Source: CBDCWA01 sp046048295
GTDB lineage: Bacteria; Pseudomonadota; Alphaproteobacteria; Rhizobiales; Hyphomicrobiaceae
Reading direction: 5' to 3'
Assembly (NCBI GenBank): GCA_046048295.1
Contig: JBJOGJ010000251.1
Span: 1 to 5,528, forward strand
Length of the DNA: 5,528 nucleotides
The notes under the pieces are model-generated. The model ran no database searches, was not told where the DNA came from, and was given only the letters and a program-made list of their open reading frames with translations. This document shows positions 1 to 5,528 of the stretch, piece by piece. Positions within the stretch are counted from its first letter, which is position 1; every line of letters starts with the position of its first letter. The position numbers and the translations under genes are program-made.

Positions 1-2041
1 ACTCAGCAGCTTCCTTATGTTGCGCGATCGCTTGCTCCGCCAAGCGCCCGGTCAGTTCCGACAGATGGTCGAACTTTGCCGAGAACGTACCCACGCCTTG
101 CGTCACAGAACGCAGATCGACGATCAGATCGTCCATCTCAGCCTCAGGAATGTGGGCCTGAACGACGTCCCAGCCCGACCATCCGTCACGTGGCGCAAAA
201 CCGAGCACTTGCCCGCGCCGCTGCGAAATGATGCCGGTAATCTTGGCGGTAGCCTCGTTTGGAATTGCCACCTCGACCGACATGACCGGTTCAAGCACCA
301 CCGGATTGCATTGTGGCATACCTTCCGACATTGCAAGACGAGCCGCCTGCCGGAAAGCCATGTCCGATGAATCGACCGTGTGGAAGCTGCCATCCTTGAG
401 CGTCACACCAACATCGACAACGGGGAAACCAAGCGGTCCATGTTGCATGTAGTCTTTCACGCCGATCTCAACCGACGGAATGAACTGTTTTGGGATCGCG
501 CCGCCGACAATCTTCTCGGCGAAGTCGAACCCTTCTCCGCGCGGCAGTGGACGAAGCTCGATCACCACGTCGCCGAATTGCCCATGTCCACCGGACTGCT
601 TCTTGTGGCGCCCGCGCACCGTCGCGACCTTGCGGATCGTTTCCTTGTAGGGAACCAGCCGCCTGCTTCTCCCGACCTCGACCCCATACTTGCGGGCGAG
701 CCGCTCGAGAGCGACACGCAGGTGCATCTCTCCCTGGCCGCGAAGCACCATCTGGTGCGTGTCCTGGTTGTGCTCGACCGACAGCGCAGGATCCTCCTCG
801 CGGAGCTTCGCCAGCGCCGTCGTCAGCTTCACCTCGTCCTTGCGTTCCTTCAAGGTGACTGCGACGCCGAAAACAGGCTCAGGCAAGGGCAGCGCCGGCA
901 GCGGCTCAAGGACTTTTCCATCCGCCGAGAGAATATCGCCTGAGCGGGCATCATCGAGCCGGCCGAACGCCACGAGATCTCCATCGACGGCGGCTTCCCG
1001 CTTGCTCGTCTCCTGACCGAGCATGGAGAATATGCCGGCCACACGACCTTCCCCATTCCGCCCTGTCAGCGTTGCACCATCGCTGATCTTTCCGGAAATC
1101 ACCCGCGCGATGGAGAGCTTGCCACCATGAGGCGTATACACGGTTTTCATCACGTGTGCGGCATTGCCGGCATCGTGCAATCCGAGCCGCGACCTCGTCT
1201 CCTCGATGAACGGGGCCTCATGCCGGAGCGCCTTCAGGAGCCGCACGATCCCGTTGCCATGCTCAGCCGAACCAAGCAGCACCGGACAAATGAGCCCTTC
1301 CTTCAGCTCGTTCGCAAGATCCTCGAATATCCGGTCCCTAGGCGGTTCGATATCCTCGAGCAGCTGCTCCATGAGTTCGTCGTCGTAATCGGCGATCTGT
1401 TCCAGCATGCTGAAGCGCGCCTCTTTTTCGCGCGCCTCGTCATCTCCCGAAAGTTCGACGACCTCCGATGGTGCATGCTCCCGGTACACGAATGCGCGCT
1501 TGAGCGCGAGATCGACGTAGCCGGTCGCTATGCCATTCTTCCAGATCGGGATCTGCCTAAGCACGAGGGGCCTGGAACTCGCCGGCTGCAGCACCTTGAG
1601 AACATCTCGAACAGCCACGGGGCAGACGTCGATCTTGTTGAGGAACAGGTAGTGCGGCGTGCCTGCTTCCTGCAGCCTCTTCAGGATCAGCTGCAGCGCC
1701 GGGACCCGCTTCTCATCAGGCTCGCAGACGACGACGACAGCATCTACACCTGCAAGAACCGAGCTTGCCTCATGCTGGAATTCGATAGATCCGGGACAGT
1801 CGATGAAGGTGAACCGGTCGCCAAGGTACTCGACATCAGCCACATTGATCTCGACACTCATCCCGTGCGCCCGAGCCTCGGGAGAACTGTCTCCAACCGT
1901 CGTCCCATCGCTCACGGAGCCCTGTCGCGACAGGCGCCCGGTTCGGGTCAGGATGGCTTCGAGCAGTGTTGTCTTACCGCTGAGGTAAGGACCAACAAGC
2001 GCAATCGCGCGAGCCGATCTGGGCCCAACTACTTGCCCCAT
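1..2041 (-). CDS. EF-G-like translational GTPase, divergent paralogue (3' end beyond window)
   Basis: The minus-strand frame stays open for 680 codons and runs off the left edge, probably only slightly short of its stop because domain V is nearly complete. Domains in order: G domain about 1-285, domain II about 290-380, domain III about 385-460, domain IV about 465-580, domain V from about 585. Visible motifs are the P-loop GPYLSGKT (17-24), DCPG (81-84), NKID (135-138), a GSAEHGNGI segment near the end of the G domain, and SGGHGQFG in domain IV (about 483-490). Oddities: the residue after DCPG is Ser85, where EF-G and EF-Tu carry the catalytic His, and the switch I segment reads HGMSV instead of RGITI. 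The ATG at 2041 is chosen because GGAGG (2047-2051) lies 5 nt upstream; an in-frame ATG at 2053 has no such site. The family assignment is secure. Whether it translocates ribosomes like canonical EF-G is not, and the substitutions suggest a specialised or slow GTPase. Similar paralogues are usually annotated simply as elongation factor G. Confidence 0.93.
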   Translation of the reverse strand, partial: MGQVVGPRSARAIALVGPYLSGKTTLLEAILTRTGRLSRQGSVSDGTTVGDSSPEARAHGMSVEINVADVEYLGDRFTFIDCPGSIEFQHEASSVLAGVDAVVVVCEPDEKRVPALQLILKRLQEAGTPHYLFLNKIDVCPVAVRDVLKVLQPASSRPLVLRQIPIWKNGIATGYVDLALKRAFVYREHAPSEVVELSGDDEAREKEARFSMLEQIADYDDELMEQLLEDIEPPRDRIFEDLANELKEGLICPVLLGSAEHGNGIVRLLKALRHEAPFIEETRSRLGLHDAGNAAHVMKTVYTPHGGKLSIARVISGKISDGATLTGRNGEGRVAGIFSMLGQETSKREAAVDGDLVAFGRLDDARSGDILSADGKVLEPLPALPLPEPVFGVAVTLKERKDEVKLTTALAKLREEDPALSVEHNQDTHQMVLRGQGEMHLRVALERLARKYGVEVGRSRRLVPYKETIRKVATVRGRHKKQSGGHGQFGDVVIELRPLPRGEGFDFAEKIVGGAIPKQFIPSVEIGVKDYMQHGPLGFPVVDVGVTLKDGSFHTVDSSDMAFRQAARLAMSEGMPQCNPVVLEPVMSVEVAIPNEATAKITGIISQRRGQVLGFAPRDGWSGWDVVQAHIPEAEMDDLIVDLRSVTQGVGTFSAKFDHLSELTGRLAEQAIAQHKEAAE

Positions 2042-2056
2042 GTTTTCCTCCATCGC

Positions 2057-2093
2057 CCAGGCGCCGGGGAACGTCGCCGCACCCCGCGCCTGG
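2057..2093 (-). promoter_or_regulatory. Hairpin just upstream of the EF-G-like gene's ribosome binding site
   Basis: Two arms, CCAGGCGC plus GGGG (2057-2069, with C2065 bulged) and CCCC plus GCGCCTGG (2082-2093), can form a 12-bp stem around a 12-nt loop. The stem ends 5 nt before the GGAGG site of the minus-strand GTPase gene, so if transcribed it would sit in the 5' leader. There is no T-run after it, so it is not a standard terminator. A role in translation control or mRNA stability is inference. Confidence 0.45.
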
Positions 2094-2232
2094 TTGAAGG
2101 GCGCGACGAGTGTCATGTTCGCGCCACAAAACGGCAGACGCAAGTCGAGATTTTTAACTTTTTGAGACTTGGCATGGGAGGACGATCACCATGCTGAGTA
2201 CAACCGTTCGATCCGGAGCGGCGCCTTCGCAA

Positions 2233-2248
2233 TGCAAAAATTTGTGCA
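2233..2248. promoter_or_regulatory. 16-bp near-perfect palindrome, candidate operator
   Basis: The sequence TGCAAAAATTTGTGCA is palindromic at 14 of 16 positions. It lies in the AT-rich spacer between the leftward GTPase gene and the rightward small ORF, 192 bp and 162 bp from their starts. Its form suits a dimeric DNA-binding protein, but no specific regulator can be named from the sequence. Confidence 0.35.
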
Positions 2249-2291
2249 CCGCCGAGATCATGTGAATAGCAGGAATTCGAGATGAAATTTC

Positions 2292-2321
2292 CTTGACACA
2301 AGCCTTTTTGCAACCGACATT
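2292..2321 (+). promoter_or_regulatory. Possible sigma-70 promoter for the small ORF
   Basis: CTTGACA (2292-2298) contains a perfect TTGACA -35 box. A 17-bp spacer leads to GACATT (2316-2321), a weak -10 matching only three of six consensus bases. It points toward the ORF starting at 2410 and would give a leader of about 80 nt. The -35 is strong and the -10 poor, so this is tentative. Confidence 0.3.
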
Positions 2322-2409
2322 GAGATTGCTGGATTAACCAGTTTTTTGGCCTTTGCCATGCATGCTCAGAGTTGAGTGAAGCGTGTGCGCTAGTTCGGGA
2401 TTGAGTGCT

Positions 2410-2628
2410 ATGGGCATCGAAAAACTTATGAAAGCCGCTCAAGCCGCCGGTCAGGCCATGGCCACTGTCGATGACGAGTTCGAATCACGTCAGCCCAGGC
2501 AGGCGGATGCCCCCAAGCCGGTAGATGCGTGGCGCTACGGAGGACACCGCAGCGGTCCAGCAAAGCCGACTGCCAATGAGCAACCCCCTACGGTCTGGTC
2601 GTTCTTCACGGGCAAGGCAACCGCCTGA
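2410..2628 (+). CDS. Small hypothetical protein, 72 aa
   Basis: I do not recognise this protein. It would begin MGIEKLMKAAQAAGQAMATV, a short alanine-rich segment that could form an amphipathic helix. A polar, proline-rich middle rich in Gln, Arg, Lys and Asp follows, and the end contains PPTVWSFFTG. There is no signal peptide, no full membrane segment and no Cys. The ATG at 2410 was chosen because the helix-like segment starts there; GGGA at 2397-2400 is a weak ribosome binding site about 9 nt upstream. Starts at TTG 2401 or GTG 2383 are also in frame. In favour of a real gene are the -35-like element upstream, the convergent hairpin downstream and a plausible composition. Against it are its small size and the lack of any family match. 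It stands alone, pointing toward the hydrolase gene. Confidence 0.45.
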   Translation: MGIEKLMKAAQAAGQAMATVDDEFESRQPRQADAPKPVDAWRYGGHRSGPAKPTANEQPPTVWSFFTGKATA

Positions 2629-2670
2629 TCTGCCTGAACGGCAACGTCGCAACGGCCTGGTTACGATCGC

Positions 2671-2695
2671 ACGCCCCGCCCAAGAAGCGGGGCGT
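2671..2695. terminator. GC-rich hairpin between convergent genes
   Basis: ACGCCCCGC (2671-2679) and GCGGGGCGT (2687-2695) form a perfect 9-bp stem with a 7-nt loop. The hairpin lies between the small plus-strand ORF and the minus-strand hydrolase, and its last base is part of the hydrolase stop codon. Neither side has a T-run, so it is not a textbook intrinsic terminator. It may act in both directions, or protect 3' ends. Confidence 0.5.
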
Positions 2696-3546
2696 CAAGA
2701 TTCCGAGAGCCAGCCGAACACATGTTCGTAGTCCCTCAATGTCCAGAAGTGCCCCTGTCCCTCCAGGGTCACCACTTCGCAGGCTGGCAGGCGCAAAGCC
2801 AGCTGCTGGGCTGCCTTCTGCGGCACATTCCGGTCCGCGCTGCCAAGCCACATCCGGCACGTGCAGCTTACCCGTTCCGGTAAATCGCCAAGCCCCGCCC
2901 CGAAAAGCCGAAAGTCGAGGACTGGCCCGGCGACGCCATGCTGCAGCCCGATGCGGTAAGTCTCGGCAAGCCGCCGGCGCACAACGGGATCGAGAAGGAC
3001 CTGCCTGTCGGCTTGCGGTCCGGCAATAGAGGCGACACGAAGCGCAGGACCGGGCGCAACCCGCAGCGCCACCCGAAAGGCACCGAAACTCGCTGCAACC
3101 AGCCCCGGCATCCGCGTGAGTGGCCCGAAGCAGAATCGATGCAGCAGGCTGAATCCGGATTTATCAGAAGCGTCGCCAACCGGTCCCGCAAGGGCCAGCT
3201 TGCGGACGCGATCACCCAGTGCAGCCGCAGCGGCAACCGCATAGGGCCCGCCACCCGAAACACCGTAGAGCGAGACCTGCTCCAGCCCGAGATCATCAAC
3301 CAACAGGCGCATGTCGTGGCCGAACGCCGCGAGCGTCGGCACCGCAGGCACTCCGCTGGCACCATATCCCCATCTGTCGGGTGCGATGAGCCTGATCCCA
3401 AGGCGGCGGGCGATGTCATCGCTGTTGGCGAAGCGGCGACCGGCCCCCGGTGTGCCATGCAGCGCAATCACCGGCCGACCGTCGCTAACTCCTTGAACGT
3501 CATAGGCAAGCCGACGCCCACCACCGATTGCCAGATAATTGTGCAT
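2695..3546 (-). CDS. Alpha/beta hydrolase, substrate unknown (283 aa)
   Basis: This is an alpha/beta-hydrolase-fold enzyme, probably cytoplasmic since no signal peptide is seen. The core motifs occur in the usual order: HGTPG oxyanion segment (30-34), PDRWGYG (56-62), nucleophile elbow GVSGGG with Ser97, catalytic Asp238 in GSADRNVP, and catalytic His266 in GQGHFW. The triad is intact and the length is typical. Residues about 122-225, between the elbow and the Asp strand, would form the cap that sets substrate specificity; that region gives no recognisable clue. The frame is open upstream to an ATG at 3645, but the extra 33 residues do not resemble the fold and fill the divergent promoter region. 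The ATG at 3546 is preferred, giving the fold's usual N-terminal strand (MHNYLAIGGGRRLAYDVQG) with a modest CAGG sequence 6 nt upstream. It is convergent with the small ORF and divergent from the cytochrome c' gene. Esterase, lactonase or haloalkane-type chemistry are all possible; none can be chosen from sequence alone. Confidence 0.88.
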   Translation of the reverse strand: MHNYLAIGGGRRLAYDVQGVSDGRPVIALHGTPGAGRRFANSDDIARRLGIRLIAPDRWGYGASGVPAVPTLAAFGHDMRLLVDDLGLEQVSLYGVSGGGPYAVAAAAALGDRVRKLALAGPVGDASDKSGFSLLHRFCFGPLTRMPGLVAASFGAFRVALRVAPGPALRVASIAGPQADRQVLLDPVVRRRLAETYRIGLQHGVAGPVLDFRLFGAGLGDLPERVSCTCRMWLGSADRNVPQKAAQQLALRLPACEVVTLEGQGHFWTLRDYEHVFGWLSES

Positions 3547-3692
3547 TGCAAACCTGCCTGCATCGCATGCCCTACGCCCGGATGCGTACACGAATTTGTG
3601 AGTACCAAAGTCCATATCGCTTTGCACAGTCTTGCTGTATGCCATCGTGCTGGCCGAAAGGTCGATTTCACTATTCGGATATTTTCCCTTTG

Positions 3693-3698
3693 AAGGAG
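3693..3698 (+). promoter_or_regulatory. Strong ribosome binding site fixing the cytochrome c' start
   Basis: AAGGAG lies 6 nt before the ATG at 3705. It selects this start over the in-frame upstream ATG at 3528, which would add 59 residues ahead of an obvious signal peptide. Confidence 0.8.
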
Positions 3699-3704
3699 CC
3701 GCAA

Positions 3705-4139
3705 ATGATCCGACTCGTGTCCGTCACAGCCGCACTCGCCATAGGCGCAACACTTGCATTCGCCCAGGGTTCGCCCATCGAGCAGCGCCAAGCGTCGATG
3801 AAGGCGATGAGCAAGGTAGGCAAAGCCCCCGGCATGATGGCCAAGGGTGAAGCCCCGTTCGATCTCGCCGCCGTCAAGACCGCATTGAAGACCTTCTCCG
3901 ATGAGGCAAAGAAGTCCAAGGATCTCTATCCAGACGGAAGCGACAAGGGCGAGACCCGGGCCAAAGCCGAGATATGGCAGAACAAGTCCGAATTCCTCGC
4001 CAAGTTCGACAAGCTGGCCGCTGACGCCGACAAGGCTGCTGCTGCCATCACCGACGAAGCTTCCTTCAAGAAGGAATATGCAGCCGTCACCAAGAACTGC
4101 GGCGGTTGCCACAAGCCCTATCGCGCACCCAAGAAGTAG
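3705..4139 (+). CDS. Periplasmic class II cytochrome c (cytochrome c'/c556 type), 144 aa
   Basis: Residues 1-20 are a Sec signal peptide ending AFA, with likely cleavage before Gln21. The mature protein of about 124 residues is Lys- and Ala-rich, mostly helical in character, and has the single heme site CGGCH (132-136) close to the C terminus. This matches the four-helix-bundle cytochrome c' family in length and heme position. His136 would be the proximal axial ligand. The family's N-terminal RxxxMK pattern is present as RQASMK (28-33). If Met32 is the sixth ligand the protein is a low-spin c556; if not, it is a high-spin c' that can bind NO or CO. Sequence alone does not settle this. The role is periplasmic electron transfer or gas binding. 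The gene follows a strong AAGGAG site, is divergent from the hydrolase, and ends 29 nt before a strong terminator. A second cytochrome gene starts 131 nt further on the same strand. Confidence 0.93.
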   Translation: MIRLVSVTAALAIGATLAFAQGSPIEQRQASMKAMSKVGKAPGMMAKGEAPFDLAAVKTALKTFSDEAKKSKDLYPDGSDKGETRAKAEIWQNKSEFLAKFDKLAADADKAAAAITDEASFKKEYAAVTKNCGGCHKPYRAPKK

Positions 4140-4168
4140 GCAAACGCGTAGTTGCACAACACCGGTCC

Positions 4169-4196
4169 AAAGCGCGCCCAAGTGGCGCGCTTTTTT
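4169..4196 (+). terminator. Rho-independent terminator after the cytochrome c' gene
   Basis: The GC-rich arms AGCGCGCC (4171-4178) and GGCGCGCT (4184-4191) form a perfect 8-bp stem, extendable by two A-T pairs, with a 5-nt loop. A run of six T (4191-4196) follows. It should separate transcription of the cytochrome c' gene from the diheme cytochrome gene, at least in part. Confidence 0.9.
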
Positions 4197-4270
4197 GACC
4201 CGAGTTATCAACTTTCCCCGCGATCTGCTAAATCCTCGATAGCGGAAAGTCTGAGAGGGAGATTGTTGTC

Positions 4271-5188
4271 GTGCGTTTCGCTAAACTCATCGGTCTGCTC
4301 GCCCTGGCAGGCGGCGTGGCGTTCTATGTTCTGACTGCGCCGACCACTCTCCCTGCCGACGTATTCGTCCCCAGGCAGGCAAACCTCTCCAACGGAGAGA
4401 CGATGTTCCACGCCGGCGGCTGCGCCTCCTGCCACAAGACCGAAGGGCAGAAGGACAAGACACGCCTCGGCGGCGGGCATGCTCTCGCCACACCCTTCGG
4501 CACGTTCCTCGTCCCCAACATCTCGCCCCACCCCCGTCATGGTCTCGGCAGCTGGTCCGAACTGCAATTCGCCAACGCCATGCTGAAGGGAGTCGGCAAG
4601 GACGGCGAGCACCTCTACCCGTCCTTTCCATACACCTCCTACCAGCGCATGAAACTCGACGACGTGCGCGATCTGTTCGCCTACATCAAGACTTTGCCAC
4701 AGGACGCCACACCCAACGCCCCCCACAAGCTATCCTTCCCCTTCAACGTCCGCCGCGGCCTCGGCCTCTGGAAACTGAAAAATCTCGACGGCAAGTCCTT
4801 CGAGCCGGACCCCGCCAAATCGCCTGAACTGAACCGTGGCGCCTACCTTGTCGAGGGACCGAGCCATTGCGCCGAATGCCACAGCGAGCGCGACTTCTCG
4901 GGCGGCATCGATCCGAACCGGCGGCATGCCGGCGGCCCCAATCCGTCAGGGAAAGGGTGGATACCGAATATCACTCCGCACGAGTCCGGCCTGAAGTCCT
5001 GGAGCGCCAAGGACATCGCCTACCTGCTCGCGACCGGCCAGAACCCGGAGTTCGACAGCGTCGGCTCGACCATGGCCGACGTCGTCGAGAACACGGCAAA
5101 GCTGTCACCGGCCGACAGGCAGGCCATGGCCGCCTACCTGAAGTCGCTGCCGCCACGCCCGAGCAACAGGCCCTCGTCCGGCAAATGA
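4271..5188 (+). CDS. Membrane-anchored diheme cytochrome c (305 aa)
   Basis: Residues about 6-22 form a hydrophobic N-terminal segment without a clear cleavage site, so it is probably an uncleaved anchor with the rest in the periplasm. Two cytochrome c domains follow. The first has the heme site CASCH (51-55) and likely Met127 as distal ligand in SYQRMKLDDVRDLFAYIKTLP; the second has CAECH (200-204) and likely Met268 in VGSTMADVV. Each domain ends in the AYIKTLP or AYLKSLP pattern typical of cytochrome subunits of membrane-bound alcohol, gluconate and related dehydrogenases. Those subunits usually carry three hemes and about 400 or more residues, so this is a shorter two-heme relative. It would pass electrons from a periplasmic donor toward the quinone pool or an oxidase. 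Translation starts at GTG 4271, with AGGGAG (4256-4261) 9 nt upstream. No catalytic dehydrogenase gene is adjacent in this window. Because a terminator lies upstream, it probably has its own promoter in 4197-4255, though no good match to consensus is visible there. Confidence 0.92.
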   Translation: MRFAKLIGLLALAGGVAFYVLTAPTTLPADVFVPRQANLSNGETMFHAGGCASCHKTEGQKDKTRLGGGHALATPFGTFLVPNISPHPRHGLGSWSELQFANAMLKGVGKDGEHLYPSFPYTSYQRMKLDDVRDLFAYIKTLPQDATPNAPHKLSFPFNVRRGLGLWKLKNLDGKSFEPDPAKSPELNRGAYLVEGPSHCAECHSERDFSGGIDPNRRHAGGPNPSGKGWIPNITPHESGLKSWSAKDIAYLLATGQNPEFDSVGSTMADVVENTAKLSPADRQAMAAYLKSLPPRPSNRPSSGK

Positions 5189-5324
5189 ACAAGAATTGAC
5201 AACGAGTTGGTTTGACAGCCGCACAACCGGAAGCCCGTAGTCAAGATTGCCCACGCCAATCGCGCCACAGGACGTTGGCCCTGGCGGTTTGCGTCGTTCG
5301 TTCTGTTCTCCCCGATAAAAGGGG

Positions 5325-5379
5325 GCGGGACGGCACGGGCCGTCGATTAGTTTTCAAGATGGGACCGGAGCCGTCCCGC
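5325..5379. repeat. Perfect 10-bp inverted repeat
   Basis: GCGGGACGGC (5325-5334) is the exact reverse complement of GCCGTCCCGC (5370-5379), with 35 nt between. The spacer contains the short palindrome ACGGGCCGT (5335-5343). The right arm lies inside a second inverted repeat (5359-5413), so the two foldings compete. Confidence 0.6.
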
Positions 5380-5413
5380 GCCTGGGGCACTTGTCGCCCG
5401 GCACCGGTCCATC
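5359..5413. repeat. Interrupted 10-bp inverted repeat enclosing a smaller hairpin
   Basis: GATGGGACCGG (5359-5368 and flanking) pairs with CCGGTCCATC (5404-5413), with one G bulged. Inside it, GGGC (5385-5388) can pair with GCCC (5396-5399) around a 7-nt loop. The nested layout looks more like RNA structure than a simple operator. Confidence 0.5.
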
Positions 5414-5456
5414 TCACCAGTGCGGTCACCTGCATTCGTGGCCCAGTCGGCCGCGA

Positions 5457-5493
5457 GTGCCGGCACGGGCAACCACTCCAGCTGATGGGAGTG
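5457..5493. repeat. 10-bp palindrome followed by a 6-bp hairpin
   Basis: GTGCCGGCAC (5457-5466) is a perfect palindrome. Just after it, CACTCC (5474-5479) pairs with GGAGTG (5488-5493) around an 8-nt loop. The 10-mer CGGCACGGGC at 5461-5470 also occurs at 5331-5340 in the same orientation. Confidence 0.5.
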
Positions 5494-5528
5494 CAAATGC
5501 TTACCAGGCTCCGCCTCCACCCGAACGC

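Larger units (their letters stand above)
5189..5528. other. 340-base tail with no convincing gene, rich in inverted repeats
   Basis: No frame here gives a recognisable protein. The rightmost 180 bases are open on both strands. One minus-strand frame (about 5527 down to TAA at 5347-5349) has roughly 70% G/C at third positions and could be the 3' end of a gene entering from the right, but I cannot confirm this. The stretch begins with two TTGACA hexamers (5196-5201 and 5212-5217). From about 5310 it becomes densely self-complementary. I compared it from memory with RNase P RNA, SRP RNA, tmRNA, 6S RNA and the cobalamin, TPP, FMN and glycine riboswitches, and saw no match. Confidence 0.5.

Noticed and set aside
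1127..2197. Long plus-strand open frame (356 codons) opposite the EF-G-like gene, and a 187-codon frame at 380-943
   Set aside because: Both lie antisense to a gene with clear EF-G domains. Their translations are Arg- and His-rich with no motif, as expected of the complement of a GC-rich gene.
2329..2347. CTGG-ATTAA-CCAG hairpin followed by six T
   Set aside because: It looks like a terminator, but the stem has only four base pairs and there is no gene ending just upstream.
2113..2442. Minus-strand 109-codon frame in the intergenic spacer
   Set aside because: Its translation is low-complexity in Ser, Cys and Arg with no family features. It overlaps the small ORF start and the palindrome, and no ribosome binding site is evident.
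2938..3693. Plus-strand 251-codon frame, and a minus-strand frame at 2868-3467
   Set aside because: Both are shadows of the alpha/beta hydrolase, whose own frame has an intact Ser-Asp-His triad.
3468..4211. Minus-strand 247-codon frame
   Set aside because: It is antisense to the cytochrome c' gene, which has a signal peptide, heme site and strong ribosome binding site. The frame crosses the terminator.
4208..4726. Minus-strand 172-codon frame, rich in Gly and Val
   Set aside because: It is antisense to the first heme domain of the diheme cytochrome and has no domain or start signal of its own.
5241..5435. Minus-strand 64-codon frame and other open frames at the right end
   Set aside because: The translations are Arg- and Pro-rich without motifs, frames on both strands are open over the same bases, and coding cannot be distinguished from chance at this GC content.
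1..5528. CRISPR arrays, insertion sequences, tRNA or rRNA genes, phage or defence modules
   Set aside because: I looked for regular spaced repeats, transposase motifs with terminal inverted repeats, tRNA T-loop signatures and toxin-antitoxin pairs, and saw none.

Overview
The window looks like chromosomal DNA from a high-GC alphaproteobacterium, most likely a member of the Rhizobiales (Hyphomicrobiales). This rests on three things: GC-rich coding sequence with strong G/C preference at third codon positions, a divergent EF-G paralogue of a type I associate with alphaproteobacteria, and a periplasmic class II cytochrome c next to a membrane-anchored diheme cytochrome c. No database search was possible, so the taxonomy is inference.

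Layout. Positions 1-2041 hold most of a minus-strand gene for an elongation-factor-G-like GTPase, whose 3' end runs off the left edge. Positions 2042-2409 are a relatively AT-rich intergenic region. It carries a 12-bp hairpin just upstream of the GTPase ribosome binding site, a 16-bp near-perfect palindrome and a -35-like CTTGACA element pointing right. A small plus-strand ORF of unknown function follows at 2410-2628. A 9-bp GC hairpin at 2671-2695 lies between it and a convergent minus-strand alpha/beta hydrolase gene (2695-3546). After a 158-bp divergent spacer comes a plus-strand cytochrome c'/c556-type gene (3705-4139), closed by a clear Rho-independent terminator (4169-4196). A second plus-strand cytochrome gene (4271-5188, two CxxCH sites) follows. 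The last 340 bases contain no convincing gene but several inverted repeats.

How the genes fit together. The two cytochromes are adjacent and on the same strand, and both are predicted to act on the periplasmic side of the membrane. They could belong to one electron-transfer chain, but a strong terminator separates them and no dehydrogenase or oxidase gene is present here. The GTPase, the small ORF and the hydrolase have no obvious functional link to the cytochromes or to one another.

I did not find a convincing new multi-gene system. The observations most worth following are the EF-G-like protein, which has serine where translational GTPases carry the catalytic histidine, and the densely self-complementary 3' region at about 5310-5493.
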